NCBI GenBank assembly: GCA_964016105.1
Contig: CAXHEX010000008.1
Location: 1 to 64,000 of the forward strand
Length of the DNA: 64,000 bases
Reading direction: 5' to 3'
Origin: Ketobacter sp964016105
GTDB taxonomy: Bacteria > Pseudomonadota > Gammaproteobacteria > Pseudomonadales > Ketobacteraceae
In this document: in pieces, positions 1-8,676 of the stretch
How the letters are laid out: every line of letters starts with the position of its first letter
Numbering within the stretch: the first letter of the stretch is position 1
Position numbers and translations under genes: made by a program
The notes under the pieces: model-generated
What the model was told of the DNA's origin: nothing
Databases searched by the model: none
Seen by the model: only the letters and a program-made list of their open reading frames with translations

Positions 1-266
1 AGTGTCCTGTCGGGTTAATTCGCATCATATCAGAGACTACCTGAGGTGATACTGCTAGGCGCACTGCGCAGGGAATAGTGGTTCTATTTCCAAGCAGCGC
101 AACGCCGCAGTAGCGCCTCAGGTAGTCTCCCGTAGGGCGCGGCCTATAAGGCTTCTAGCTGCGTTGCGCCTCTTGATAAGGGCTACGGCCATTAACTGCG
201 AGCCGCGCCTTGCTATAAGCCTTATAGGACACGCTGATATTATGCGAATTAACCCGACAGAACACT
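1..266. repeat. MITE-like inverted-repeat element with nested hairpins
   Basis: The outer 33-bp terminal inverted repeats (1-33 and 234-266) match at 31 of 33 positions. Between them are two further inverted repeats: arms 34-55/107-128 (two mismatches) and 143-159/212-228 (one mismatch). There is no coding capacity. The arrangement of a small size, long terminal repeats and internal hairpins fits a non-autonomous miniature element or a large folded intergenic repeat. The left side begins at the first base of the window, so a target-site duplication cannot be checked and the element could extend further left. The family is not recognised. Confidence 0.7.
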
Positions 267-327
267 AGGTAACCATTTCAATAGCACCCTATTATTACGC
301 GCCTGGGCAACGCTTGCCACGCAAATA

Positions 328-2364
328 TCAGAAAGCGTAGGTTAGGTTAAGATAGAGATATCGGCCCGGTTCATTGAGCAACATGACGTCCCCGGCTCCA
401 CCACTAAGTAATGTCAGGTCTTTATAGGTGTTGGTAATCCTATAGGTTTTGTCAAAAAGATTGTCCGCCCCCATTGCAAATATAATGTGGGAACTCAGTG
501 CTTGCTCCATTTTCACATTAACGATTCCCCAACCGGGCAGCTCTTGCTCGCCATTGTCTGCATCAAAATCGTCCCAACCGGCTGCAGCCACCCACTCAGC
601 ACTAATAGTGCTACGGGGCCCATATTGATAATAGATGGCGGCGCTCATTTTTAATGGGGGAATCTCCGCCAAGTCTTTGTCCACTTGACCCTGCAGAGGT
701 TGATCCTTGCGCCCTCTCTGCCCAGCCACACCAAAATCCATTTTAGCAACATCGTTAATCTGATAACGCCCGGTGATATCTACGCCGTATAGTGTGGCAT
801 CGATATTCTCAAAGCGTTGGTTCATTTTGCTGGCGTTGTAGTAAATAAAGTCATCTAGCTGGCTGTAGAACAGCTTAGTTTTGAGGGCCAGGCCGTTATT
901 ATCAAATTCCCAGCCTACATCCAGTTCCGTATTGGTGGTTTCGGTTAAATCCGGGGTGCCCAACAATGCGCCTGCCCCCATAAAGGATTGGAAATACAAC
1001 TCGCGGGCATCCGGCACTCTTGCGCCACGCCCCACGCCAAAAAACAAACGCTGCTGTAGATTGACCCGGTATTGTCCGAACACAAAACCTGTCACGGTTT
1101 GATACTCATTTTGCTGCAAGCTGCCTTTCGCTGGGGTAATCTCCGTATCGTCGTATCGTAATCCCAGTTTTATATCCAGTTGATCCAACAATGTTTGTTG
1201 ATACTCAAAAAACAACGCCCGATTTTCGGTATCCACATCGGGAATACTCACTAAGCCAGTAATACCCGCACTGGTACCGTATCCAACGTAGTGGCCATCC
1301 CAATTCCGAACGCTGCTATCTAATCCGTATTTGATCTCACCGACATTGCCCAGCTGACTGTGATTAATAATTTTTATCCCCCGCCCTTCCGTATCAAGGG
1401 TGTTGATGCGTTCATTTGCTGAATCCTCGCCGGAGGAGCGACGAAAAAAATTGGACATGGGATGTTCCACCTTGGAGATATAGGTTTTTATCTCTAGTTC
1501 TTCACTAAACTTGCCCAGTTGCTTGAAGCGATAGTTGAGGTTAACAATGTCAGAATCGTCATAGAGTGCATCCATGGGGCTGGAGGGATACAACACATCG
1601 TCACTTCTATTGGCGGTATAGCTTAACTCCATCTCCTGATTGTCGGTGCTTAACCAATAAAGCTTGCCCATCAGTGAACGCTTTTTATAGGCATCAAGCT
1701 GATCGTACTCGGGCTTGTAGTTCGCCATGGGCATCACCCCAATAGCCTCAATTTGTTGAGAAAAGTTGTTGCCCTCGCCATCTTCATATTGACCACCGGT
1801 CTCATGGGAGACACTGAATAGCCCCCTCACCTTCTCACTGCCCCCACTTAGGCTAGCTGCCAGTTTTTTGTAATCCCAACTGCCCCGATTTACACTCACT
1901 TCAGCTTTAAGATTGGGGTCCGGCATGCGCGTCTTTATCTTCACTGCGCCACTAAGAGTGCCAAAATTTTCAACATCGTAGGGCCCCTCGGATATTTCAA
2001 TGGCGTCAATGTTGTTGGTGAGCACGTGGGAGGTGGGCGGATCCATGCGGTTGGGACAGGCACCATAGACTTTGGCGTCGTCCAGAAGGATGTTGATGTT
2101 GTCTTTTTTCTGACCCCGAAGAATGATGTCGTTAGCGATTCCGCTGCGCCGCACCAGTGATGCAGCGGGAATCTTTTTCGCCAAGGCTTCAGCCAGGTCG
2201 GCGGATTTCACCTCCGTAGCACTGACATCGGTGATTCTCTTTTCTTCCACGATCATCAGGGGCAGGTCTTGTTGGCTGGCTGAATCTGCCCCTTGTTCTG
2301 CCTGTGCGGAACCGACCACTGAAATAACCATGGCCCACATTGCTATATTGCTAAACTTTTTCAC
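328..2364 (-). CDS. TonB-dependent receptor, OprC/NosA-like copper type
   Basis: Outer-membrane TonB-dependent receptor: an N-terminal plug, then a 22-strand barrel ending in Phe. The longest frame opens at a TTG at 2400; I prefer the GTG at 2364, which gives a clean signal peptide starting MKKFSN and ending at SAQA, with a GGAGG-type sequence upstream. Counted from the longer frame, a CxxxM motif lies at Cys115/Met119 (CPNRM, followed by DPPT) and an HxM motif at His313/Met315 (HPM). These correspond to the CxxxM-HxM copper site known for Pseudomonas OprC. I infer copper binding or uptake, with other metal-related ligands possible. It lies 66-102 bp downstream of a lipoprotein gene on the same strand, and a perfect palindrome sits in the gap. 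Confidence 0.85.
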   Translation of the reverse strand: MKKFSNIAMWAMVISVVGSAQAEQGADSASQQDLPLMIVEEKRITDVSATEVKSADLAEALAKKIPAASLVRRSGIANDIILRGQKKDNINILLDDAKVYGACPNRMDPPTSHVLTNNIDAIEISEGPYDVENFGTLSGAVKIKTRMPDPNLKAEVSVNRGSWDYKKLAASLSGGSEKVRGLFSVSHETGGQYEDGEGNNFSQQIEAIGVMPMANYKPEYDQLDAYKKRSLMGKLYWLSTDNQEMELSYTANRSDDVLYPSSPMDALYDDSDIVNLNYRFKQLGKFSEELEIKTYISKVEHPMSNFFRRSSGEDSANERINTLDTEGRGIKIINHSQLGNVGEIKYGLDSSVRNWDGHYVGYGTSAGITGLVSIPDVDTENRALFFEYQQTLLDQLDIKLGLRYDDTEITPAKGSLQQNEYQTVTGFVFGQYRVNLQQRLFFGVGRGARVPDARELYFQSFMGAGALLGTPDLTETTNTELDVGWEFDNNGLALKTKLFYSQLDDFIYYNASKMNQRFENIDATLYGVDITGRYQINDVAKMDFGVAGQRGRKDQPLQGQVDKDLAEIPPLKMSAAIYYQYGPRSTISAEWVAAAGWDDFDADNGEQELPGWGIVNVKMEQALSSHIIFAMGADNLFDKTYRITNTYKDLTLLSGGAGDVMLLNEPGRYLYLNLTYAF

Positions 2365-2442
2365 CTGTACCTGCACCTCCACCCCCGATAATGAATTCAA
2401 TCCAGGGGCGCTAGTATAGAGCGGTGCGATAACGCGGGTAAT

Positions 2443-2457
2443 GCGACAAATTGTCGC
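2443..2457. promoter_or_regulatory. Perfect 15-bp palindrome upstream of TonB receptor
   Basis: GCGACAA-A-TTGTCGC is a perfect 7-bp inverted repeat around a single central base. It lies about 80 bp upstream of the preferred GTG start of the receptor and just after the lipoprotein stop. It could be an operator for a dimeric (metal-responsive?) repressor or a small hairpin. There is no T-run, so a terminator is unlikely. I do not recognise the regulator. Confidence 0.4.
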
Positions 2458-2466
2458 GGCAGTTAA

Positions 2467-3003
2467 TCAGCGGGCCTCAGTTAAGCTCAATAACGCCATT
2501 TGTTGTTTCGCATACCCACACACAGGAACCAGTAGTGGCGTCAACTCTTCTGCTGTTAGCACATATTGAATATCTTCAATGGCACCCTTATCTACCTTTA
2601 TGACAGAAATCGAACCCTCCTTCACCGGCAAAGCTGCCGTGGCCTCGCCTTCATAGTCCAACCAGATCGGAAAGCCATAACCTCGCATTTTAGGTACGGC
2701 TATCATTTTTGTTATTAACTTAGGCATTCCACTGACATCGGCTACAAACACCAAGGTTCCATCTTGATAGCAATGGGGGTCCAGCTGTGACATAACATCA
2801 CGTACCGCTCTACCGGGCTTCATAGAATTGGTAAAGAGCAAGTACTTCATAGCAGTTTCGTGCACAAACGGCTGAGCATATTGGTCTTGAAGCAAGGCAA
2901 AATCCACTTGCTGACCCACCTTAAGCGGGGCTACCGGTGGCGTACTGGCGCAGGCACAGAGAAAGTACATACTGAGCAAGCTGAAAATCCTGATGCTGTT
3001 CAT
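2467..3003 (-). CDS. Conserved secreted lipoprotein, partner of TonB receptor
   Basis: Predicted lipoprotein of 178 residues. The hydrophobic signal ends in a lipobox LCAC with the lipidated Cys at residue 18, followed by ASTPP, which suggests an outer-membrane lipoprotein. The remainder matches, from memory, a small periplasmic family with a pattern of VADVSGMP, ITKM and PKMRGYGFP; members are often misnamed FAD/FMN-containing dehydrogenase and look thioredoxin-fold-like. No CxxC redox motif is present. The longest frame starts two codons earlier at 3009; the ATG at 3003 has GAGG eight bases upstream whereas the first ATG has it only two bases away, so 3003 is chosen. It precedes the copper-type TonB receptor and is probably co-transcribed with it. 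Its function is unknown; handling of the metal is a guess. Confidence 0.7.
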   Translation of the reverse strand: MNSIRIFSLLSMYFLCACASTPPVAPLKVGQQVDFALLQDQYAQPFVHETAMKYLLFTNSMKPGRAVRDVMSQLDPHCYQDGTLVFVADVSGMPKLITKMIAVPKMRGYGFPIWLDYEGEATAALPVKEGSISVIKVDKGAIEDIQYVLTAEELTPLLVPVCGYAKQQMALLSLTEAR

Positions 3004-3186
3004 AAACATTGCCTCGCTTCAAATCACAAAAATACGTACTAATGAATAGTTAAATAGTAATGATGATTCCGTTGCAGTCGCAATCATCACCCACCTAAAG
3101 TTTGATCTGCAGCAGTTGTTTAGGTGACAATCAACGCTTCCGCCACCAACTACCATAACTGCGCGCCTGCACAAGGCTTAGAAATA

Positions 3187-3915
3187 ATGCCCAAACTCAA
3201 TGTAACACCCTTAATAAGCGGCTTCCTACTGACCCTCACGGGGTTAGTGGTGGCACTGTGGATTAGCTGGCTTGGCTTGGCTCAAATGGATTTCGGCTAC
3301 CAATACGCCTACAAGATCTTGGATATTAACGGCCACATCGAGCGCTACGCTCCGCAAAATCGCTACAAAAAAGGGTTCGCCCTCACCCACCAGAGTGAGC
3401 ATGAGCGGCTGTTCGCGGAAATCGCTGAAGCGGTTCAAAACAGGGGAGAAAACCTGGCCAAAATTGAATATGAACTGCCCTCAAAAAACAGCATCACCCT
3501 GCTCACAGAAGCCGAGGTTATTCACCTGCAGGATGTTGCCAATTTAATCACTTTTTTTAACCAGGTTGCCGCTGTCTGTCTTATCCTGTTTTTAGGGGTG
3601 TTGGTGTTATTCTTTTATTTGAAATTGCCTCCCCCGGGGTGGTTCCAGCCGTTAATCACGTTAGCACTAGTGGCCGCTATTGCCTGTGCTGCTATTCTGA
3701 TTTTTGGAGCAGAAAAGAGCTTTTACTGGTTACATACCAAAATTTTTCCGGATGATCATCAGTGGTTTTTTTACTATCAGGAATCGTTAATGACCACGCT
3801 GATGAAAGCGCCTGATTTGTTTGGCTTCATCGCTGCAATCTGGAGTATCGTGGCTGTTTTGATCTATATCGCACTACAGGTGGCTATTCGAACTGCCTTG
3901 AAAAAAAGAACTTAA
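3187..3915 (+). CDS. DUF1461-type integral membrane protein
   Basis: Inner-membrane protein of 242 residues with about four transmembrane segments: one near residues 10-30, one near 115-140, one near 155-175 and one near the C-terminus. The large N-terminal extracytoplasmic loop and the later FPDDHQWFF stretch, followed by a hydrophobic helix, are characteristic of the DUF1461/TIGR01906 family. An upstream GTG at 3124 keeps the frame open but adds a polar, non-signal leader; the ATG at 3187 begins right before the first membrane helix and is preferred. It ends two bases before the M16 peptidase gene, so the two are probably one transcriptional unit. No biochemical role is known to me. Confidence 0.65.
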   Translation: MPKLNVTPLISGFLLTLTGLVVALWISWLGLAQMDFGYQYAYKILDINGHIERYAPQNRYKKGFALTHQSEHERLFAEIAEAVQNRGENLAKIEYELPSKNSITLLTEAEVIHLQDVANLITFFNQVAAVCLILFLGVLVLFFYLKLPPPGWFQPLITLALVAAIACAAILIFGAEKSFYWLHTKIFPDDHQWFFYYQESLMTTLMKAPDLFGFIAAIWSIVAVLIYIALQVAIRTALKKRT

Positions 3916-3917
3916 GC

Positions 3918-5348
3918 ATGCATATAAGCCCATCAAAAAGGCTTCCGTCACTCCTGACACTCCACCTCATTTTGTCCAACGTCGCAATGGCGGACAGCGG
4001 CGACTCCAGCATGACACAAAAGCTTTTCCAGGTTGACAGCCAAACCCTGGCCAACGGCCTCCATATAATTCGTCATCACCGAGATGACAGTGACACCTTC
4101 AGCGCGCAAGTTGTAGTGGAATTGGGCCTATCGGACTTCGATTGTAAAAACAAACAGATTCCCCATCTGCTTGAGCACATGCTGTTCGAGGGTACAGAAC
4201 GCTTTGATAGTAAAACTCTACGCCAAAGAGTGCTTGACCACGGAGGCAAAAGCCAGGCATTTACCGTGGACGAATATACTCATTTCACGGTTCACGTTCA
4301 TTCAGACTACCCACAAATTGCTTTCGAGAACTTGTATTCCATGATTACAGAATCTCGTTTTAGCAAAGTCTCATTTGAAAAATCCAAACAAATTATTCAC
4401 ACGGAGCAAGGCACCAGCAGCGGCGCTGTGAATCCTTTGTGGTCAAGCGCTGGCATACTCACCGATCAAGCCAAGGCGCAATTGTTTTCTGGCACGCAAC
4501 GTTATTGCAGCCAGCTAAGCAATCCGGACCCTATAAATTACCAAACCATGATGAACTACTTCCGCAGTCACTACGTGGCCAGCAATATGACGTTGATTTT
4601 AATAGGGCATTTTAATGACCAGGAGGTGAATCATCTTATCGAGCAAACCTTTGCCAAGCTGCCAGAATCCCCAAAACCCGCTGCGACGAAATTAGCCCAG
4701 ACAAATCCCCGCTATGGACCCATTCGGGCAAAACGTCCCATGCTAAATCCACAGGCGGATCTACTGCTTTACGTTCCGGCGGTGGGCAAACGCCACCCCG
4801 ATTATCCGGCTTTTGAAATAATCGCTGAATACTTCAGTGAACAACTATTCTATGAGGTACGAGGGGAAAAAGCCCTGGGATACACGCCAAGGGCCAGGAT
4901 CGACGCCAATGGTGAGCTGGGAGTGTTGGAGGCCAGTACAGGAACCTCTGACGCACTGTTGAAAAAAGCCGAGACGGCATTTCTGGAAATGTATAACCAG
5001 CTACGAACACAGGGAATTTCAAACCATAATATTGAGAGAATAAAACGCAAATTAATCTTACGCTTTGAATCCAAGCAAAGGGACCATAACCACCTTGCCC
5101 AACTGTATCGCCATCATCGAGAGGCCATAAAAACTACAGGAAATATGCCCAACCTGGTGCAGAGTCTAGAACAGGTTCAGCCTGATCATATTGCTTCCAT
5201 GTTGGCTCAGTTTCCTTCCCAACCCTTGGTGGCCACGCTTGTGCGTCCACCAATAAGTCGTGCCATTGTCTATATCATTCTAATTTCGATTGTTTTCACT
5301 GGCCTGGCCTGGCCCCTATTGCGTTGGATTAGAAAGTCCAGCGGTTAA
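3918..5348 (+). CDS. M16 family zinc metallopeptidase, membrane anchored
   Basis: Pitrilysin/insulinase-type (M16) protease of 476 residues. An N-terminal hydrophobic stretch ending near AMA suggests export. The inverted zinc motif HxxEH is visible as His83-Leu-Leu-Glu86-His87, and the third ligand Glu163 lies 76 residues further on, the family spacing, so the catalytic site is intact. A second M16-like lobe (residues about 220-420) follows. A C-terminal transmembrane helix (about 450-470) ends in basic residues and should anchor the protein with its catalytic part in the periplasm. Small soluble M16 proteins usually lack this anchor. It lies in tandem with the DUF1461 gene and converges on the ParA gene eight bases downstream. 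Peptide or envelope-protein degradation is the likely role; the substrate is unknown. Confidence 0.88.
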   Translation: MHISPSKRLPSLLTLHLILSNVAMADSGDSSMTQKLFQVDSQTLANGLHIIRHHRDDSDTFSAQVVVELGLSDFDCKNKQIPHLLEHMLFEGTERFDSKTLRQRVLDHGGKSQAFTVDEYTHFTVHVHSDYPQIAFENLYSMITESRFSKVSFEKSKQIIHTEQGTSSGAVNPLWSSAGILTDQAKAQLFSGTQRYCSQLSNPDPINYQTMMNYFRSHYVASNMTLILIGHFNDQEVNHLIEQTFAKLPESPKPAATKLAQTNPRYGPIRAKRPMLNPQADLLLYVPAVGKRHPDYPAFEIIAEYFSEQLFYEVRGEKALGYTPRARIDANGELGVLEASTGTSDALLKKAETAFLEMYNQLRTQGISNHNIERIKRKLILRFESKQRDHNHLAQLYRHHREAIKTTGNMPNLVQSLEQVQPDHIASMLAQFPSQPLVATLVRPPISRAIVYIILISIVFTGLAWPLLRWIRKSSG

Positions 5349-5356
5349 GCACCGGC

Positions 5357-6172
5357 CTAGGCCTCTGCTTTATCCACCCCTTCATCCGCTGGGGACACGG
5401 CAAACCCGGGATGCAATAAATCAAACAACGCCATATATTCTGTGGTCAACTTATGCTTGGGAGCAAAATGAACCAGGGGAACACCAGCATCGTGGGACTC
5501 ACGCATCTTAATTGATGAAGAAATAAAGGAATCAAGAATCGGCAGACCTTCTTCTTTCAATTCATCAACAATTCTTGTGGGCAAGCTGGCCCTGGGCTGG
5601 AACTGATTGACAATTATCCCTTCAACTTCCAGTTCATCATTGTGATCCTGTCGGGTTTCTTCCACATTCTCAATCAAGTTGTAAAGCGCTTGACGGGAGA
5701 ACTCATCACAGTCAAAAGGAATCAAACAACTATCGGCCGCTATCAATGCTGACAAAGTATAAAAGTTGAAGGCGGGTGGTGTGTCGATATAAACAGCGTC
5801 AAAACTACGCAATTTACTCAAGGCATCACGTAGCTTAAATATTTTATGTTTGGATTCCAGCTGCGACATGATTTCGCCCAATTCAGGGTTGGCTGCAATG
5901 ACGCTCAGGTTTTTGTATGCCGATGGTGTCACAAACTCATCGAGGTTCTTTTTATGGCGATGGCGAAAAGACAGCGCCTGTGCGAAAAAAACGCCAATGT
6001 CCGACTCGCCCGTTTGAAAATCCCGCCCCAATAAATACTGAGTGGAATTACATTGGGGATCCAGATCAATCAACAGGGTCTTTAGACCTCTGCTTGCACT
6101 GATGGCTGCTAAATTAGATGCAATGCTGGACTTACCCACTCCGCCCTTCTGATTGAAAACCACTCGGCGCAT
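5357..6172 (-). CDS. Orphan ParA-family ATPase
   Basis: ParA/MinD-type P-loop ATPase of 271 residues. The deviant Walker A KGGVGKSS is at residues 9-16, the switch I/Walker A' region DLDPQCN lies near residue 40, and a Walker B-like YIDTPP is near residue 130. These features mark partitioning ATPases that bind nucleoid DNA non-specifically and position a cargo. No parB, parS-like repeat, chemotaxis gene or cellulose gene adjoins it. GGAG nine bases upstream supports the ATG. The upstream gene on the same strand encodes a YkvA-type protein, and a phasin operon begins about 700 bp away on the other strand, so a role in PHA-granule positioning is conceivable but only inferred. Confidence 0.88.
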   Translation of the reverse strand: MRRVVFNQKGGVGKSSIASNLAAISASRGLKTLLIDLDPQCNSTQYLLGRDFQTGESDIGVFFAQALSFRHRHKKNLDEFVTPSAYKNLSVIAANPELGEIMSQLESKHKIFKLRDALSKLRSFDAVYIDTPPAFNFYTLSALIAADSCLIPFDCDEFSRQALYNLIENVEETRQDHNDELEVEGIIVNQFQPRASLPTRIVDELKEEGLPILDSFISSSIKMRESHDAGVPLVHFAPKHKLTTEYMALFDLLHPGFAVSPADEGVDKAEA

Positions 6173-6275
6173 AGCTTTAACTCCACTTTTTAAGTTTCGA
6201 TAACAACCAACATTTTATAGAAGCATTAGCACCCTGTCTGCATTAACTGCTGGTTTGATGGTCGATACGGGATTT

Positions 6276-6674
6276 TCAGTCCGACTTTCCAGTCGGGGGA
6301 ATTTCACTGACCGCTTTTTCTGCACTGCGCTCACCAAACCATTGATCTAACTTTTGACGCACCTGGGCACGTATCTCTGGACTTAGGTGAGCGGACAACC
6401 CCGCCAAGGCCGAACTGAGTACCACCAGGTCGTCGGCAAAACCCATTACCGGCACCAAATCAGGTACCGCATCGGGAGTCAGCACAAAATAACCCAATGC
6501 GGCAAAAACCGAAGCCTTAGCCCACGCAGGTAACTCAGGAGACTTTGCTAAATAGTACAACTGCAACACTCTGGAAACCACATCAAGACCGGCCTTAGAG
6601 AACGCCCGGTTGAGTACCAACATCACCATTTGTGGCGAGTAGTAAGAACTATAATCCTTTGTATTTATTGACAT
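6276..6674 (-). CDS. YkvA/DUF1232 family protein
   Basis: Small protein of 132 residues with the DUF1232 signature: a hydrophobic helix followed by YFVLTPDAVPDLVP and GFADDLVVL, as in Bacillus YkvA-type proteins. The longest frame begins at 6749, but its first 25 residues are not family-like; the ATG at 6674 has GGTGGAG about eight bases upstream and is preferred. The domain is believed to be membrane-associated; function is unknown. It lies about 100 bp upstream of the ParA gene in the same orientation and is divergent from the phasin gene. Confidence 0.75.
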   Translation of the reverse strand: MSINTKDYSSYYSPQMVMLVLNRAFSKAGLDVVSRVLQLYYLAKSPELPAWAKASVFAALGYFVLTPDAVPDLVPVMGFADDLVVLSSALAGLSAHLSPEIRAQVRQKLDQWFGERSAEKAVSEIPPTGKSD

Positions 6675-6862
6675 ATTAGTTTCTCCACCTAATGTAAATA
6701 CAACACCAGCGTAATCGCCGACACTATTGACCTGAACCGGGTTTAGCAATAGGTTATAGCCAGCGTTGCACCACTGTATTGGGAATTTAGCGGCATTTCA
6801 AATCAGGTGTTACCATTATTACTGCCTGACAACCCATCCATAAGGGAGCCAAGGATCATTCC

Positions 6863-7240
6863 ATGAGTAAATCCGATGACATCAAGCGCAACTCCAACAA
6901 AATCTGGCTCGCAGGTTTGGGTGCCTATGCCATGATAGAGGAAAGCGGCCAGGACCATTTCGAAGCCCTGGTTAGCAAAGGACAAGAATTCGAAAAGGCA
7001 AACCAGAGCAAGCAGGAAGATCCCCAAGCAGACTCCGCTTTGGATGAGCTAAAAGTCAAAGCCAATCAAACCATGGATCGAATTGAGAGGGCCTTTGATA
7101 TGCGGGTATCGTCGGCATTAGGCCGCTTGGGTATCAGCCGAAAATCTGACTTGGACAACCTCAACCAAAAAATTGACCAATTAACTGCCGCCCTGGAAAA
7201 AGTTAATGCTGAATTAGATACATCAAAAGACCCATCATGA
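6863..7240 (+). CDS. Phasin (PHA granule-associated protein)
   Basis: Protein of 125 residues of the PhaI/PhaF-like phasin family. It has an amphipathic N-terminal region with NKIWLAGLGAYA followed by a long helical stretch with FEALVSKGQEFE and a C-terminal coiled-coil heptad region (LDNLNQKIDQLTAAL). Phasins coat polyhydroxyalkanoate granules and modulate their size. The length corresponds to the short PhaI type, without the AKPAA-repeat histone-like tail of PhaF. AAGGAT seven bases before the ATG supports the start. The next gene overlaps by four bases (ATGA), so the two are translationally coupled. No PHA synthase is in the window. Confidence 0.85.
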   Translation: MSKSDDIKRNSNKIWLAGLGAYAMIEESGQDHFEALVSKGQEFEKANQSKQEDPQADSALDELKVKANQTMDRIERAFDMRVSSALGRLGISRKSDLDNLNQKIDQLTAALEKVNAELDTSKDPS

Positions 7241-7599
7241 TAGACATCATTATTACCGTTGTTGCAACCGCAGTACTCAGTAGTCTACTAACCCTGACCA
7301 TCGCCCATCTTGTGATTAAGAAAAGAGTAAAACAACAATACGAGGCGGGACTGGCCAACGCCATAGAACAGTTCAAGCAAGAAGTGGGACCCGATATAGA
7401 AGCACGTGTCAAAAAAGGAGTTATGGAAGGCGTCAAATCATTACCCTCGAAGGAAATCTTAAGGGATACAACCCGAACCATTGCCAAGACCGGCCTGGAC
7501 ATTATGGGTGATAGCTTAAAAATGGCCACCCGCCCCCGCAGCTCAAACCGCAGAACGGGACCGGGTTCTAAACCTTACGATGACGATCAGGATTATTAA
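7237..7599 (+). CDS. Small membrane protein coupled to phasin
   Basis: Protein of 120 residues with one N-terminal transmembrane helix (about residues 4-26), a charged helical middle (KKRVKQQYEAG to IEARVKKG) and a basic, polar tail rich in Arg, Ser and Asp. The start overlaps the phasin stop in an ATGA, which indicates translational coupling and a related job. I do not recognise a family. An inference is that it links granules or phasin to a membrane; nothing in the sequence proves it. Confidence 0.7.
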   Translation: MIDIIITVVATAVLSSLLTLTIAHLVIKKRVKQQYEAGLANAIEQFKQEVGPDIEARVKKGVMEGVKSLPSKEILRDTTRTIAKTGLDIMGDSLKMATRPRSSNRRTGPGSKPYDDDQDY

Positions 7600-7628
7600 A
7601 CAACCCAGCCCCAAAGTACTGGGATGAC

Positions 7629-8402
7629 TCAGCGGCCACTAATCATTCTGGGAATTAAAATCACCATCGACAGAACCAACAGCACCACAGCATCAAAAGA
7701 TATCAGCTCCAACTGGGGCACCTTCAGGTAACCATTGTGGGCTAAAAATGCCACCACAATAAGGCAAAACCCAATGCTGGTACTGATTCTGTTAGCGCGC
7801 CGATCGGCCCTAAGCTGATACTTTATGGCTTCGATCTCTTTAAGCTGCTGCTGCTGAACCTCAGCTTGGGCTCGCACCGCGAGCAATGTCTCGTTGGCCA
7901 GCTGGGGTAAATGCTCCAAACGCACAATCCAGGCAGGATCATTATTCTTTAACGCCTCGATCAGGCCAGCAAAACCTTCAAACTCCGGCAACCAGTTGTT
8001 CAATACCTTTTTAACCAAACTCCATAGATTGAACTCCAGAGTAATCTGCAATAAATCTCGCAGAAACTCCTGATCTCCGCTCATTCGCACACCATCCAGT
8101 TGGTCCAGGGAGGTAGCGCCGGCACCCAGGAGGAACTGGCCCAGGGCAGAACTTGATAGAGAAATGCGGGCATCGGATGTTTCGTCGTATTCCAGATACA
8201 ACTGAATGCCCTGATCCCGCACCGCAAGGAAAAACATCAGATTAGGATCACGGGTTTTAACCCTCAAAACACGCCCTTCGTGATCCTTTAATCGTTCCCG
8301 AGCCATTGGCTCATAGGACAAAGCCATATTAATGGCTGATTCCAGGATCTCCGTCACCAGGTAGCGAATCATGGATTCTTCGTTATTGTTTTCTTTACTC
8401 AA
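7629..8402 (-). CDS. UbiJ-like SCP2-domain protein with C-terminal membrane hairpin
   Basis: Protein of 257 residues. Residues about 15-120 resemble the SCP2-like lipid-binding domain of UbiJ (the pattern of ALSYEPMARERLKDHEG, then a short beta region and an SSALGQFLLG helix). A charged coiled-coil stretch follows at about 170-200, and then two closely spaced transmembrane helices (about 205-255) preceded by a basic RADRRANR. This tail is reminiscent of the membrane hairpin of UbiB-type kinases. The known UbiJ binds ubiquinone intermediates; here a lipid-binding role is inferred only. The listed start is TTG at 8402; the ATG at residue 11 (8372) is the alternative. It is convergent with the phasin operon and divergent from the DUF445 gene. 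Confidence 0.5.
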   Translation of the reverse strand: MSKENNNEESMIRYLVTEILESAINMALSYEPMARERLKDHEGRVLRVKTRDPNLMFFLAVRDQGIQLYLEYDETSDARISLSSSALGQFLLGAGATSLDQLDGVRMSGDQEFLRDLLQITLEFNLWSLVKKVLNNWLPEFEGFAGLIEALKNNDPAWIVRLEHLPQLANETLLAVRAQAEVQQQQLKEIEAIKYQLRADRRANRISTSIGFCLIVVAFLAHNGYLKVPQLELISFDAVVLLVLSMVILIPRMISGR

Positions 8403-8676
8403 AATGGCGCCCTATATTGCTGTGCCTGGACCGGCCCAAAGGATTTGAATTTAACATTCTACGGACAAAAAATCTCAAGATTTCTGCTGTCATCCTGTTA
8501 TAATGTGACGGTTTTTTTGGCCATTTAGGCGGTAACTTGGCAACATTTTGTGGCATTTTGTTTTCGGCGACACTGCATTGGCTGAGACCTGCCCTAGATT
8601 GCCTCCACCGTTACCAATCCTTATTTTCTTTCGGCCACTGGGGCTCAATAGCTCAATTTCTACAACCAAAATAGTA

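Noticed and set aside
2443..2457. Terminator between lipoprotein and TonB genes
   Set aside because: Palindrome has a one-base loop and no T-run; operator is the better reading.
5357..6172. Chromosomal parAB partition locus
   Set aside because: No parB or parS-like repeats nearby; an orphan ParA is the better description.
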